From Paenibacillus sp. RC67 (GTDB taxonomy: Bacteria; Bacillota; Bacilli; Paenibacillales; NBRC-103111): a stretch of 64,000 nt of DNA. Location of the stretch: assembly GCF_030020805.1 (NCBI RefSeq), contig NZ_CP125098.1, positions 5,789,501 through 5,853,500 of the forward strand. The letters are read 5' to 3'. This document shows, piece by piece, positions 42,794-51,292 of this stretch. Made by a program: the position numbers and the translations under genes. Below the pieces are notes generated by a model that was given only the letters and a program-made list of their open reading frames with translations, searched no databases and was not told where the DNA came from. Every line of letters starts with the position of its first letter. The first letter of the stretch is position 1.

Positions 42794-43816
42794 TTAAACA
42801 AGGACATCTGCAATATGGAGCTGCTTCATTTCGCTTAAATTCACCAACGATTCGCCGATCCTGATCAACGGACGGAGGTCGTTGTGAGGGTTAGTATATA
42901 CAACCTCTCCTATTTGTCCATCCGTCAGCATGACCTGCTTGCCAATCAAAGAACAAATTATATTTTCAAGAAACATAGCGGATATATGCGGGTCTATCTG
43001 CCCGAAGGCTCCTTTACGCATCCGAGAGACGACTTCATGAAAAGATAAGGTATCCCGATAAGGACGCTTGGAAGACATTGCGTGGAATACATCAGCAACT
43101 GCAACAATTCTGCTGAACGTGTCTAATCGTGATCCCTTTAGTTTTAACGGATATCCGTTACCATCTGATCGCTCATGATGCAGCAGAGCAACTTTTGCCA
43201 CACGAGGGCTGAGACCTATCGTAGCCTTTAATAATTCATATCCATAGACAGTGTGGAGCTTAATTTCCGCAAACTCTTCGTCGGTAAGTTTACCCGGCTT
43301 CAACCATAAATCCTCGGAAATCCTTACCTTACCCACATCATGCAAAATAGCAGCCAAGGTTAACAACGATAAGTCCGTCTTTTCTAAACCTATCCATTTC
43401 CCAATCAACGTCGTCAGAACTGCCACACCAATATGATGCTGAAAGGTATATGTATTCACCTCTGCTCTCTTCATTGCCGCCAATAATTGAAAAAGATCAG
43501 GGTACTCTGAAATTTCTTGCACGATTGGAAGAAGCTCGTTCTTGATTTCGAGAAGAGGAACCTTTTTAATCTTATAAATGCGATCAAATAAATCCTGATT
43601 ATATTGAAAAACTTTCTGCACTTTATCATCAAGCGTGGATATAGATTCATTCCTGCCATTGCCCATCCAAGTCACCTCCGAAAGTTTCACCTGGTGCTGA
43701 TCAAGCAGCCGAAGATGCTCCTCATCCACAACGAACCCTGAAGGGACCAGCACAAGTCCAGCTGCATTGATAATGTCACAGTCCGTTCTTTTGCCTAGCA
43801 GAAATCCCAAAGACAT
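42794..43816 (-). CDS. HD-GYP domain protein, putative c-di-GMP phosphodiesterase
   Basis: A 340-aa soluble protein. The N-terminal 100 aa have no named domain but resemble the PilZ-less N-termini of Paenibacillus HD-GYP proteins. The phosphohydrolase core has His159-Asp160 (ILHDVGKVRI), His189 region, HHERSDGNGYP (213-223) with the GYP motif intact, and IVAVADVFHAMSSKRPYRD. A C-terminal beta-rich tail of about 65 aa follows (VMLTDGQIGEVVYTNPHNDL). ATG follows AAGGGGAGG. It hydrolyses cyclic di-GMP if active. Confidence 0.92.
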   Translation of the reverse strand: MSLGFLLGKRTDCDIINAAGLVLVPSGFVVDEEHLRLLDQHQVKLSEVTWMGNGRNESISTLDDKVQKVFQYNQDLFDRIYKIKKVPLLEIKNELLPIVQEISEYPDLFQLLAAMKRAEVNTYTFQHHIGVAVLTTLIGKWIGLEKTDLSLLTLAAILHDVGKVRISEDLWLKPGKLTDEEFAEIKLHTVYGYELLKATIGLSPRVAKVALLHHERSDGNGYPLKLKGSRLDTFSRIVAVADVFHAMSSKRPYRDTLSFHEVVSRMRKGAFGQIDPHISAMFLENIICSLIGKQVMLTDGQIGEVVYTNPHNDLRPLIRIGESLVNLSEMKQLHIADVLV

Positions 43817-43960
43817 GATTAGCCTCCCCTTAGTTTGAAATTTGAGCTTTCAGACAAGCATTTAATAGATCAGTGATTCATGCTTTAACTGAATTGGTAA
43901 CCCAGTTTAGAGGGCCGTGTGACTAGATTCCGATCATGTTCACTACCATCTCCAAGCTGT

Positions 43961-43999
43961 CTATGAGTGTTTGAACCCCCTGCCATATTTCTTTTTCAT
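43961..43999 (-). CDS. Candidate 12-aa peptide with a strong ribosome binding site
   Basis: GGAGGATTGAC precedes ATG 43999, reading MKKKYGRGFKHS and stop. If the G5 tract (43976-43980) had one more G, the frame would read MKKKYGRGVQTLIDSLEMVV and five further residues to a stop at 43923, a basic head with an amphipathic tail. Since other homopolymer slips are visible in the window this is worth noting, but it may be chance. Confidence 0.25.
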   Translation of the reverse strand: MKKKYGRGFKHS

Positions 44000-44118
44000 G
44001 TCAATCCTCCAACACCGTCAGTAATGAATTTGTTAAATAGGTCTCAAAGCCTATCCTATAACCAAATTGTACCTAATCATCCTCACAAAATTCTCACAAA
44101 CTCCCATTATTCGACATC

Positions 44119-44153
44119 AAAAAAAGACAGAAAGCCTAAATAAGCTCTCTGCC
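44119..44153 (-). terminator. Terminator of the SARP-type regulator
   Basis: GGCAGAGAGC pairs imperfectly with GCTTTCTGTC and is followed on the minus strand by seven T. Confidence 0.6.
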
Positions 44154-44162
44154 TACAAATGT

Positions 44163-45286
44163 TTATCCAATCTCTGTTGCCATCCTAGAAGATATAAGTC
44201 TCTTTTTCATCCATTCCGGTGGTTCTAGTCCCAAATCCTGAAGGTAAGAAGCTTCAAATCGTTTATAATGCGTGATCATTTTATCCCTTTGACCGCGACT
44301 CTCATAAATATCCATGATCAGTTGATTCATCTCTTCATGAAGCGGATGTATGCTTAAGTATACATCCAATCTCTGTTCAGCTCGTGACCATTGCTGTTCA
44401 GAAAGATCCATATCGATCAGCTTACGAACCAAGAGCGTATACTGTTTACCGTACCACTCTTCAAGTGCCACCTTCCACGAGTAGTCTTTCCTATCTAGAA
44501 GGGGACCCTTGTACATGGAACATAGCTGTTCCAACTGAGCTAGTTCCTTCCCTGTATCCTCAAAAGAAGCGTATCGTTCAAATGCCATCACATCGTACAT
44601 CAATCCAGCTGTATTCAGCATATAGCCTTCATTGATTTTTCGCACATCCATTCTTACTTCATTTTCTTTCAGCATTTTTTTCAAACGATAAATGGTGTTA
44701 TGCAGATTATGAAGCGCGCGCTCTTCTTCCATTTGAGGCCATAACAAATCTGCCAAATGCCATTTGCTAAGTTCTTTTCCAGAGTGACAGAGAAAGAAAG
44801 CAAACAGCTCCTCTGTTTTGCGTGTAGGCCATCGAACTGGCGATCCGCTTCGGCTGAATACCTCGAATCCACCGAAGCAGCGAAGGGAGGCTTCTTTTTC
44901 CTGTGGTTCAATAATAGCTGCTGGGCGAACCTGTTTGAGCAATCGGCTCGCGATCCGATCGATTGCCTCCGGTGTAACCGGCTTTAAAATATAATCGAAC
45001 GCATATACCTGAAAAGCATCTAAGGCATACTGCTTATACGCAGTAGTAAAAATGATTTTCGTCCCTTCATTCCGCTCGTTTATTTTCTCTGCCAATTCAA
45101 GCCCGTTCATCTTTGGCATTTCTACATCCAAAAAATAACATCTGGTGTAAGATCCGCCAAATATGCCAGCGCCTCGAGCGGGTTGGTAAAGGCCCCAATG
45201 ATGTTATAATGGGTATTTTGACCAATGAAATATTTCATTAATTCCAATATTGGCTTTTCGTCTTCTACAATAATAACACGGAACAA
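44163..45286 (-). pseudogene. SARP-type response regulator with a frameshift in the receiver
   Basis: The gene should start at TTG 45286 (GGGAGGGG upstream), reading LFRVIIVEDEKPILELMKYF. At a T6 tract (plus-strand A6, 45130-45135) it shifts and stops at 45122, whereas the other frame continues from TTG 45131 as LDVEMPKMNGLELAEKINER. One extra T would give DVIFLDVEMP, the normal phosphoacceptor region, and a protein of about 374 aa: receiver with KPVTP Lys, a winged helix (EELFAFFLCHSGKELSKWHL) and a BTAD/TPR domain. It lies 17 bases after the hybrid kinase, its evident partner. The 322-aa downstream part may still be made. Confidence 0.85.
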
Positions 45287-45302
45287 ATTGGCCCCTCCCA
45301 AC

Positions 45303-48300
45303 CTAATCGTTATCTCTCATAAACTGTTCAGGAGCTTTCGATATTACTAGCGGTTCATCAGAATACAGCGGCAGGTACATGGTAATCTTTGTGCCTTTTC
45401 CGAGCTCCGAGCTCACACTGAATGTGGCCCCAGGTATGGCGTTTAGTCGCTTGCGGATATTCGCAATAGCAATACCTCCCTCCTTCATCTCGCCAGTAGA
45501 TATTTCATACAGAATATCGTCAGGAATCCCTATACCATCATCTTCTATCGTTACTTTCATATACCCTTGGCCCTCACTTATGTGAAGCCCCACTTTACCA
45601 ACCCCATCCTTCTCGAACAACCCATGCCTTATCGCATTCTCCACAAAGGGCTGAATACATAACGAAGGGACATCGTAATTCAAAAGATTATTGTCAACAA
45701 AGCACTCAAAATCAAACCGATCGCCAAATCGTGCTTTCTCAATTTCTATGTAAGCCCGAATTAGCTCAAGCTCCCGGTATAACGGAACGAACAACGTGGA
45801 ACGATCCATGTCAAGAATGAAGCGTAAATATTGGCTTAGCATCCCAAGCAAATAGGCCGCTTTTTTTCCGTCGGTATAGCAAAAAGAAATTACACTGCTC
45901 AATGCATTGTACAAAAAGTGAGGCTTGATTTGGGCTTGATGAAAGGCATGCTCGTTACGTATCGCCTCTTGAATCGATGTTTTCATCGAAATATGGGTTT
46001 GAATTCTTGCAACCAACGTCTCGGCATCGAACGGTTTGGTTACATAATCATTGGCACCAGCTCGGAATCCCATAGAGATATCCTGTGAAGTATCCTTAGC
46101 CGTTGTAAATAAAATAGGCAAATCGATAATTGAATATTGGCTCCTCAGCAATTGGCACAGTTCTATTCCAGATATCCCCGGCATCATGACGTCCAGAATA
46201 ACCAGATCCACCTGCTTGTTTTCGCCTAGCTTTGTCAGAGCTTCTTTGGCAGAAAATGCCGTTAGGACGTTGTAGCGGTTCCGTTCCAGGATAGTATGCA
46301 GTACATGAATATTCGAGGCTTCGTCATCGACAACCATAATGGTGTGCCCCTTTTGATTCGTAATATCTAATTGCAGTTGGTCCATTGAATCTCGTTGAGG
46401 CTCAGAAGTATAGGCAGCTTCATGATACGCTGGAATCATATCTGCACGCGGCAGCAGGAGCATCATGCAAGTTCCTTGACCGACCTGCGACCTTTCAACC
46501 TTTAGCTGTCCTTCCATCTGTTCGACCAGCTTCCGGCTAATATACAAGCCTACCCCCATACCTGTATACTCATCATTCGGCAGCGTTTCATTTAACTGCT
46601 CGAAATAGTTGAATATCGCTTCATGCTTGTCTTTAGGAATGCCCACGCCGGTATCTTCTACAAAAATAAATACCGATTCTCCTTCAACATTCGATATTAC
46701 CTTAATCAAACCTTGATCTGTATGCTTGATAGCATTATGAACAAGATTATAAATAATTTGGCGCAACCGATTCTCATCTGCTCGAACCCATACATCTTGT
46801 GAAACAGCATTTTCAAACCGAACCGCCTTACCGAGAAGCTCGAACTGTAAGACATCAAACACAATCTGGACAACAACCCTAACATCAACCACGACTGGGT
46901 ACAGCCTCAGTTCTCCATGCTTCAACCGGGTCACATCGATCAAATCGTGAATCAACATGGATAGCTTGATAGATGTATCTTTAATAAGCCACAAATTTTG
47001 CTTCTGTTTCGTCGTTAAATTGCCATCCGTATCATCAAGTAGGTACGTGGTCATATTCATAATTCCATGCAAAGGCGTTTTGATTTCATGCGATGTATAG
47101 GTCAAAAACTCATCCTTAAGCTGGTTCGATATCTTCAATTGATTGGAAAGTGTCTCCGTCTTTTCATAAGCATTCGCAAAACGAACCGCGAGAAACATAT
47201 TCATGAACACAATAAAAGAAATAACGCCGAGCTTGGCTATTAAATCGGTTGGGACCAGGTTTATCGTAAACAGTACTCCGTCCATCATAAACACAGTCAG
47301 GGAAATAATCCCCCCGATAAATAAGAAAATCTCCGTACGATTTACTGGATCCGATTCTTGCCGCCTCAATAGAAGCATCATTCGTCCGATAAGATATATG
47401 GATAAAATGCCGATATATAGTAAAAACAAAGGCTTGATCTCGCTGTGCATCCGGTAAGGCAATACTAAAACCGAAACGATATAAACACCTATTGGAAGCA
47501 GTAACAATGCAATTTTACGAGATTTCAAGAGCCTTTTATCAAGAGAACAAAAGAAAAGTATAATAACGATCTCGCTCACAAATTCACTCAAATCCAGCAG
47601 TTTATAGCTTATATTGAACGGAACATCCGGAAGCAACCGCATGAATAGCTTCTCTCCATACAGCGATTGATGGCACATAAGAATCAACAAATACAGACCG
47701 CTTAGAATATAGGTTTTCTCTTTTCTACCGAGAAAATAAAAGCTCAGATGGTAGCTTCCGAACATCCCCAAAATCAGAATAACGGCAAGGTCCGAACCCA
47801 TTTGTAAGGAGTTTAGCATTGTAATATGTTTGTTCAAGCCCATCTGAATGGAATTCACAATTCCACCATTAACATATACGTAGTTAGCCGTTTGAATTAC
47901 AATTTCGACTTCATGTGCATTGGTGTGAAAGTAGGTGGTATAAGGGGTATTCCCCGGTTGATGTAGCTGAACGTCTGCAGCAGGCAGACCGCTCCCCCCT
48001 ACTACTTTGCCATTAATGTACAGCTTATGGGACATCCGGATACTTCTTACTTTCAAGCCTAATATCTCATCCGAATCACGCACAATAACTCTCAGACGGT
48101 ATGTACCGAAGCCTTGCCTATCCATAGAATTATTTTGTTTGCCTCTCCAGATACCCGGTACGGCTAAATAATTCACTTCTCCATTTAAGAAATCACCAGG
48201 TTCCAGCAACTGCTCCGGATAATATTCCCATTGTCCATCCAGTGGGATCCACCCTTCTTTTTCAAAATCCCAGTTTGATAAGTCAAGCACTCCCTGCATC

Positions 48301-48422
48301 GCCAACGGAGCATTCCGGTTAGGAAAAGCCTGCACATAAATCGCGATGAATAAAGCCATAGAAAACAAGACCATTAAGCCAATGGCCAGAAACCTGCGGT
48401 GCTTCACTTGGTTATTATTCAA
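45303..48422 (-). CDS. Hybrid sensor kinase with two kinase modules and a receiver
   Basis: A 1039-aa membrane protein. Order: signal/TM1 (11-31), 7TMR-DISM-type extracellular domain (about 50-195), about seven membrane helices (205-420), HisKA with His445 (SHEIKTPLHG), ATPase with N box and G1 DTGVGIP (590-596) and G2 GMGVGL, receiver with Asp744 (VILDVMMPG) and KPF Lys, then a second LytS-type kinase with His835 (KPHFLYN) and ATPase DDGIGIP (961-967). Having both kinase types in one chain is unusual. The SARP-type regulator directly downstream is the likely output. Confidence 0.94.
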   Translation of the reverse strand: MNNNQVKHRRFLAIGLMVLFSMALFIAIYVQAFPNRNAPLAMQGVLDLSNWDFEKEGWIPLDGQWEYYPEQLLEPGDFLNGEVNYLAVPGIWRGKQNNSMDRQGFGTYRLRVIVRDSDEILGLKVRSIRMSHKLYINGKVVGGSGLPAADVQLHQPGNTPYTTYFHTNAHEVEIVIQTANYVYVNGGIVNSIQMGLNKHITMLNSLQMGSDLAVILILGMFGSYHLSFYFLGRKEKTYILSGLYLLILMCHQSLYGEKLFMRLLPDVPFNISYKLLDLSEFVSEIVIILFFCSLDKRLLKSRKIALLLLPIGVYIVSVLVLPYRMHSEIKPLFLLYIGILSIYLIGRMMLLLRRQESDPVNRTEIFLFIGGIISLTVFMMDGVLFTINLVPTDLIAKLGVISFIVFMNMFLAVRFANAYEKTETLSNQLKISNQLKDEFLTYTSHEIKTPLHGIMNMTTYLLDDTDGNLTTKQKQNLWLIKDTSIKLSMLIHDLIDVTRLKHGELRLYPVVVDVRVVVQIVFDVLQFELLGKAVRFENAVSQDVWVRADENRLRQIIYNLVHNAIKHTDQGLIKVISNVEGESVFIFVEDTGVGIPKDKHEAIFNYFEQLNETLPNDEYTGMGVGLYISRKLVEQMEGQLKVERSQVGQGTCMMLLLPRADMIPAYHEAAYTSEPQRDSMDQLQLDITNQKGHTIMVVDDEASNIHVLHTILERNRYNVLTAFSAKEALTKLGENKQVDLVILDVMMPGISGIELCQLLRSQYSIIDLPILFTTAKDTSQDISMGFRAGANDYVTKPFDAETLVARIQTHISMKTSIQEAIRNEHAFHQAQIKPHFLYNALSSVISFCYTDGKKAAYLLGMLSQYLRFILDMDRSTLFVPLYRELELIRAYIEIEKARFGDRFDFECFVDNNLLNYDVPSLCIQPFVENAIRHGLFEKDGVGKVGLHISEGQGYMKVTIEDDGIGIPDDILYEISTGEMKEGGIAIANIRKRLNAIPGATFSVSSELGKGTKITMYLPLYSDEPLVISKAPEQFMRDND

Positions 48423-48490
48423 CCCTTTCTGTAGATCATTGCTGAAATTATTTTATCATTAAGCTCTCCCAAAAATCTCACAACCTATTA

Positions 48491-48520
48491 AAAATAAAAC
48501 CCCGCCAATTTAGCGGGGCA
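48491..48520 (-). terminator. Terminator of the DUF309 gene
   Basis: CCCCGC pairs with GCGGGG around a 7-base loop, followed on the minus strand by TTTTATTTTT. Confidence 0.85.
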
Positions 48521-48565
48521 ATTTGTAATATTCAAGTTATTCTATATGTAACTTAGTCTTTCAAT

Positions 48566-48985
48566 CTAATCTTCTTCATGCGGGCTAGGCGGATTTTCAC
48601 GCAGTTCTTCCACTATTTCGTTCAACTCCGGATCGGTGATACGAATGTCCAGATCGTAAAAAGCAAACGGCTCCTCTTCTAGCCGCAACAATTGATGCAA
48701 ATACACTCTACTGTCGTTTACCAGCCTGGGCAGATCGATACCAGGACCTTTCTCTTGCCGCGGCTCCAGCTTCTCAAGTGCTGCCGTCAGCAGCTTAATC
48801 GCGCCACTGATATTCCCGTTGCGATAATGGTAAAGGCCTACTGCTACCTGCAGCAGGCCTTGGTATAACGGAGCTCTGCCTTCTTCCAGCCAAAGCTCCT
48901 CCATTACCTCATGACATTCGAAATAATCGCGTGCGATATTAAAATAATAAACGAATTCCACATACAGCCGTTCATAAGCAGGCAT
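48566..48985 (-). CDS. DUF309 domain protein
   Basis: A 139-aa helical protein of the DUF309 family, marked by NIARDYFECHEVMEELWLEE and LLQVAVGLYHYRNGNISGAI. The H and E residues in FECHEVMEELW are the invariant family signature; the biochemical role is unknown. ATG 48985 follows AGGAGGGCGC. It follows the alarmone synthetase after 12 bases, in the pyrD-relQ-DUF309 operon on the minus strand. Confidence 0.9.
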   Translation of the reverse strand: MPAYERLYVEFVYYFNIARDYFECHEVMEELWLEEGRAPLYQGLLQVAVGLYHYRNGNISGAIKLLTAALEKLEPRQEKGPGIDLPRLVNDSRVYLHQLLRLEEEPFAFYDLDIRITDPELNEIVEELRENPPSPHEED

Positions 48986-48997
48986 CGATGCGCCCTC

Positions 48998-49801
48998 CTA
49001 TTCCTGGTGCCCTTTTTTAGCGCGTCCTATGGCCTCATCAATTTCACCGAGCAGTTCTTTGAAATACCACATGTCCTCGATTTCCCAATTCTCGTTAAAG
49101 CGCAGCTGAAATTGAGCGGCCTCCCGCACACGACGGTAGAAATACAGCTCTTGAATCCCGTTCAGCACTCTCGTTACAATATTGGATTTATCTTCGAACA
49201 TTTGCTGCGACTCCACGATTTCCTCGCGAATGCTGCTCATTTCCTCATCTAGCTGGTATGCCGCTTCTGCCGCCTTGCTGAGCCGTTTGATGACGTCCTC
49301 CGGCAAGCTCTCCCGGTACTTATAATTCAAGGAATGCTCAATCGTCGCCCAGAAATTCATAGCCAAGGTGCGGATTTGTACTTCCGCCAATACCCGCTTC
49401 ATCCCAAGTGCTGTCTGTACCGGATACTCCACAATCATATGGTAGCTTCTATAGCCGCTTGGCTTTTTATTGCGAATATAATCTTTTTCATAAACAAGAG
49501 TCATGTCCTCACGTTCGCGGATCAGCTCGGCCAGCCGTTCAATATCCTCTACAAACTGACACATGATGCGAATGCCTGCAATATCTTCGATTCCTGTTTC
49601 CAACTGCTCCATCGGTACGTTTAACCGTTTGGCCTTTTCCAGGATGCTTGATATTTTTTTGACACGCCCTGTTACAAATTCTATCGGTGAATATTCATCA
49701 CGACTTTTTAATTCGCCGCGCAGCGTCTTGAACTTAACTTTTAATTCCTCTACTGTCTGTTCATAAGGCAATAAAAATTTTTTCCAGTCGCGTCCATCCA
49801 T
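48998..49801 (-). CDS. Small alarmone synthetase (RelQ/YjbM-type GTP pyrophosphokinase)
   Basis: ATG 49801 follows GGAGGAACACGG (267 aa). It contains only the (p)ppGpp synthetase domain: VKKISSILEKAKR, EDIAGIRIMCQFVEDI, YIRNKKPSGYRSYHMIVEYP and EVQIRTLAMNFWATIEHSLN. The HD hydrolase and TGS regions of long Rel proteins are absent. C-terminal helices (EEMSSIREEIVESQQMFEDK) should tetramerise it. Length is greater than B. subtilis YjbM (211 aa) because of an extra C-terminal tail. It makes ppGpp from GDP/GTP and ATP under stress. Confidence 0.93.
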   Translation of the reverse strand: MDGRDWKKFLLPYEQTVEELKVKFKTLRGELKSRDEYSPIEFVTGRVKKISSILEKAKRLNVPMEQLETGIEDIAGIRIMCQFVEDIERLAELIREREDMTLVYEKDYIRNKKPSGYRSYHMIVEYPVQTALGMKRVLAEVQIRTLAMNFWATIEHSLNYKYRESLPEDVIKRLSKAAEAAYQLDEEMSSIREEIVESQQMFEDKSNIVTRVLNGIQELYFYRRVREAAQFQLRFNENWEIEDMWYFKELLGEIDEAIGRAKKGHQE

Positions 49802-49820
49802 CCGTGTTCCTCCATTCCAA

Positions 49821-50921
49821 CTAGCGTCTGTGAGCCGACCCAACCGCTTCCGAAATGTGTTTAAAACCGTCTTTTCGAAGCAGCGTCCGGAGGCCTTCAT
49901 TCAATTGTCTGATTAAACCTGGCCCTTCGTATATTAACGCCGTATACACTTCCACTAAACTGGCCCCTGCACAAATTTTTGCATAAGCGTCTTCCGCCGT
50001 GAAGATACCGCCGGATCCGATAATCGGTAGCTTTCCTTCCGTTGCCGCATAGATGGTGTGAATAAGCTTAGTAGAGCGCTCCGTCAACGGCTTGCCGCTT
50101 AGGCCTCCTGTTTCTCCTTTATTCTTGTGGGTTAACCCCGCTCTTGAAATCGTCGTATTGGAGGCAATGATGCCAGATACGCCGCTGTTCATGATCGTAC
50201 CCACCATATAAGTAATCTCTTCCTGTTCCAAATCAGGCGCTATTTTAACCAATACCGGTTTCTCGGGACCTCCGTGCTTTTGATGCTGCTGATGCATCTC
50301 GTCCCGTACTGCAGCCAGCAACCTGGACAAATCGTCTCCGTGCTGCAAATTTCGCAAGTCCGGCGTATTGGGAGAGCTTATATTAACTACGAAAAAATCG
50401 CCATAGGGGTATAAGCCTCTGATGCAAAGGCGATAATCGTCCTCAGCTTGCTCGTTCGGAGTCGCTTTATTTTTGCCGATATTGACGGCAACTGGAATGG
50501 ATCGCTTACCCGTTTGACGAAGATGCTCCGCCATCGTTTCGATCCCAACATTATTAAATCCCATACGGTTAATCAAGGCAACATCTTCTGGCAATCGAAA
50601 CAAACGTGGCAGCTCATTGCCCGCTTGGGGCTTTGGCGTGACCGTGCCGACCTCCATGAATCCGAAGCCTATGTTAGAAAAGCCGTGTACTGCCTTAGCG
50701 TTCTTATCCAGTCCAGCTGCCAAGCCGATCGGATTGCTAAAGCGAATTCCCCAAAGTGTTGTTGCCAGCTCCGCATATTCCGGAACTCCATACATTCCCT
50801 TCAACAGCGCCTTGCCTCCCGGCAGCTTTCCTACCGTATGTAGCCCGTCTATGGTTAAATGGTGCGCCTTCTCCGGATCCATCCGGAACATCACCGGTTT
50901 TGCTATTTTCTTATAAAGCAT
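49821..50921 (-). CDS. pyrD: Quinone-dependent dihydroorotate dehydrogenase (class 2)
   Basis: ATG 50921 follows GGGGAGAATAGAGGC (366 aa). A membrane-associating N-terminal helix pair (KKIAKPVMFRMDPEKAHHLT) marks class 2. The FMN barrel shows GLAAGLDKNAKAV, GFMEVGTVTPKPQAGNELPR, INRMGFNNVG, VVNISSPNTPDLRNLQ with the catalytic Ser, and SGGIFTAEDAY. It oxidises dihydroorotate to orotate using menaquinone. B. subtilis uses a different class encoded in the pyr operon, so its place outside a pyr operon here is notable. Confidence 0.95.
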   Translation of the reverse strand: MLYKKIAKPVMFRMDPEKAHHLTIDGLHTVGKLPGGKALLKGMYGVPEYAELATTLWGIRFSNPIGLAAGLDKNAKAVHGFSNIGFGFMEVGTVTPKPQAGNELPRLFRLPEDVALINRMGFNNVGIETMAEHLRQTGKRSIPVAVNIGKNKATPNEQAEDDYRLCIRGLYPYGDFFVVNISSPNTPDLRNLQHGDDLSRLLAAVRDEMHQQHQKHGGPEKPVLVKIAPDLEQEEITYMVGTIMNSGVSGIIASNTTISRAGLTHKNKGETGGLSGKPLTERSTKLIHTIYAATEGKLPIIGSGGIFTAEDAYAKICAGASLVEVYTALIYEGPGLIRQLNEGLRTLLRKDGFKHISEAVGSAHRR

Positions 50922-51085
50922 GCCTCTATTCTCCCCTAACCGTTCTCTGTATGTAGCTCTACTTGAACAGTTTATCGTTTTATGCACGAAAAATAAAGAG
51001 GACATGCTATTCAAAATGATGTTCTTATACGGGTACATTATGTTAAAATATGCTTAAACTATGAAAAAAGGCAGGGCGGATTCCT

Positions 51086-51223
51086 ATGCAGCGTAAAAAA
51101 CCGACGTATTTGCAGCAGCGCAAACCGAAAGAAGCGGTAAACAAAAAACTTATCATTTGGACGAGCACTGTTTTTGCCGCCATAGTGATCATTATGATTA
51201 TACTCTTTATTTTTAATAAGTAA
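51086..51223 (+). CDS. 45-aa single-span membrane peptide
   Basis: ATG 51086 follows AGGGCGG. The peptide starts MQRKKPTYLQQRKPKEAVNK, a strongly basic head, then a hydrophobic helix KLIIWTSTVFAAIVIIMIIL and a short polar tail. It would sit in the membrane with its positive head inside. Unknown family; a terminator follows at 51247. Confidence 0.7.
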   Translation: MQRKKPTYLQQRKPKEAVNKKLIIWTSTVFAAIVIIMIILFIFNK

Positions 51224-51246
51224 GCGCTTCAATCATTAAAACACTC

Positions 51247-51289
51247 AAAAAGGAGCTTCCCCCTACCAACGAAGGGGTCGCTCCTTTTT
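51247..51289. terminator. Bidirectional terminator
   Basis: AAAAAGGAGC pairs with GCTCCTTTTT, with CCCCT/AGGGG pairing inside, between the 45-aa peptide and the convergent transpeptidase gene. Confidence 0.85.
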
Positions 51290-51292
51290 AGT

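Larger units (their letters stand above)
43817..44162. other. 346-base gap with one candidate peptide gene
   Basis: Between HD-GYP and the SARP-type regulator gene, both minus. It holds the terminator at 44119-44153 and the short frame at 43961-43999; otherwise I see nothing. Confidence 0.4.
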
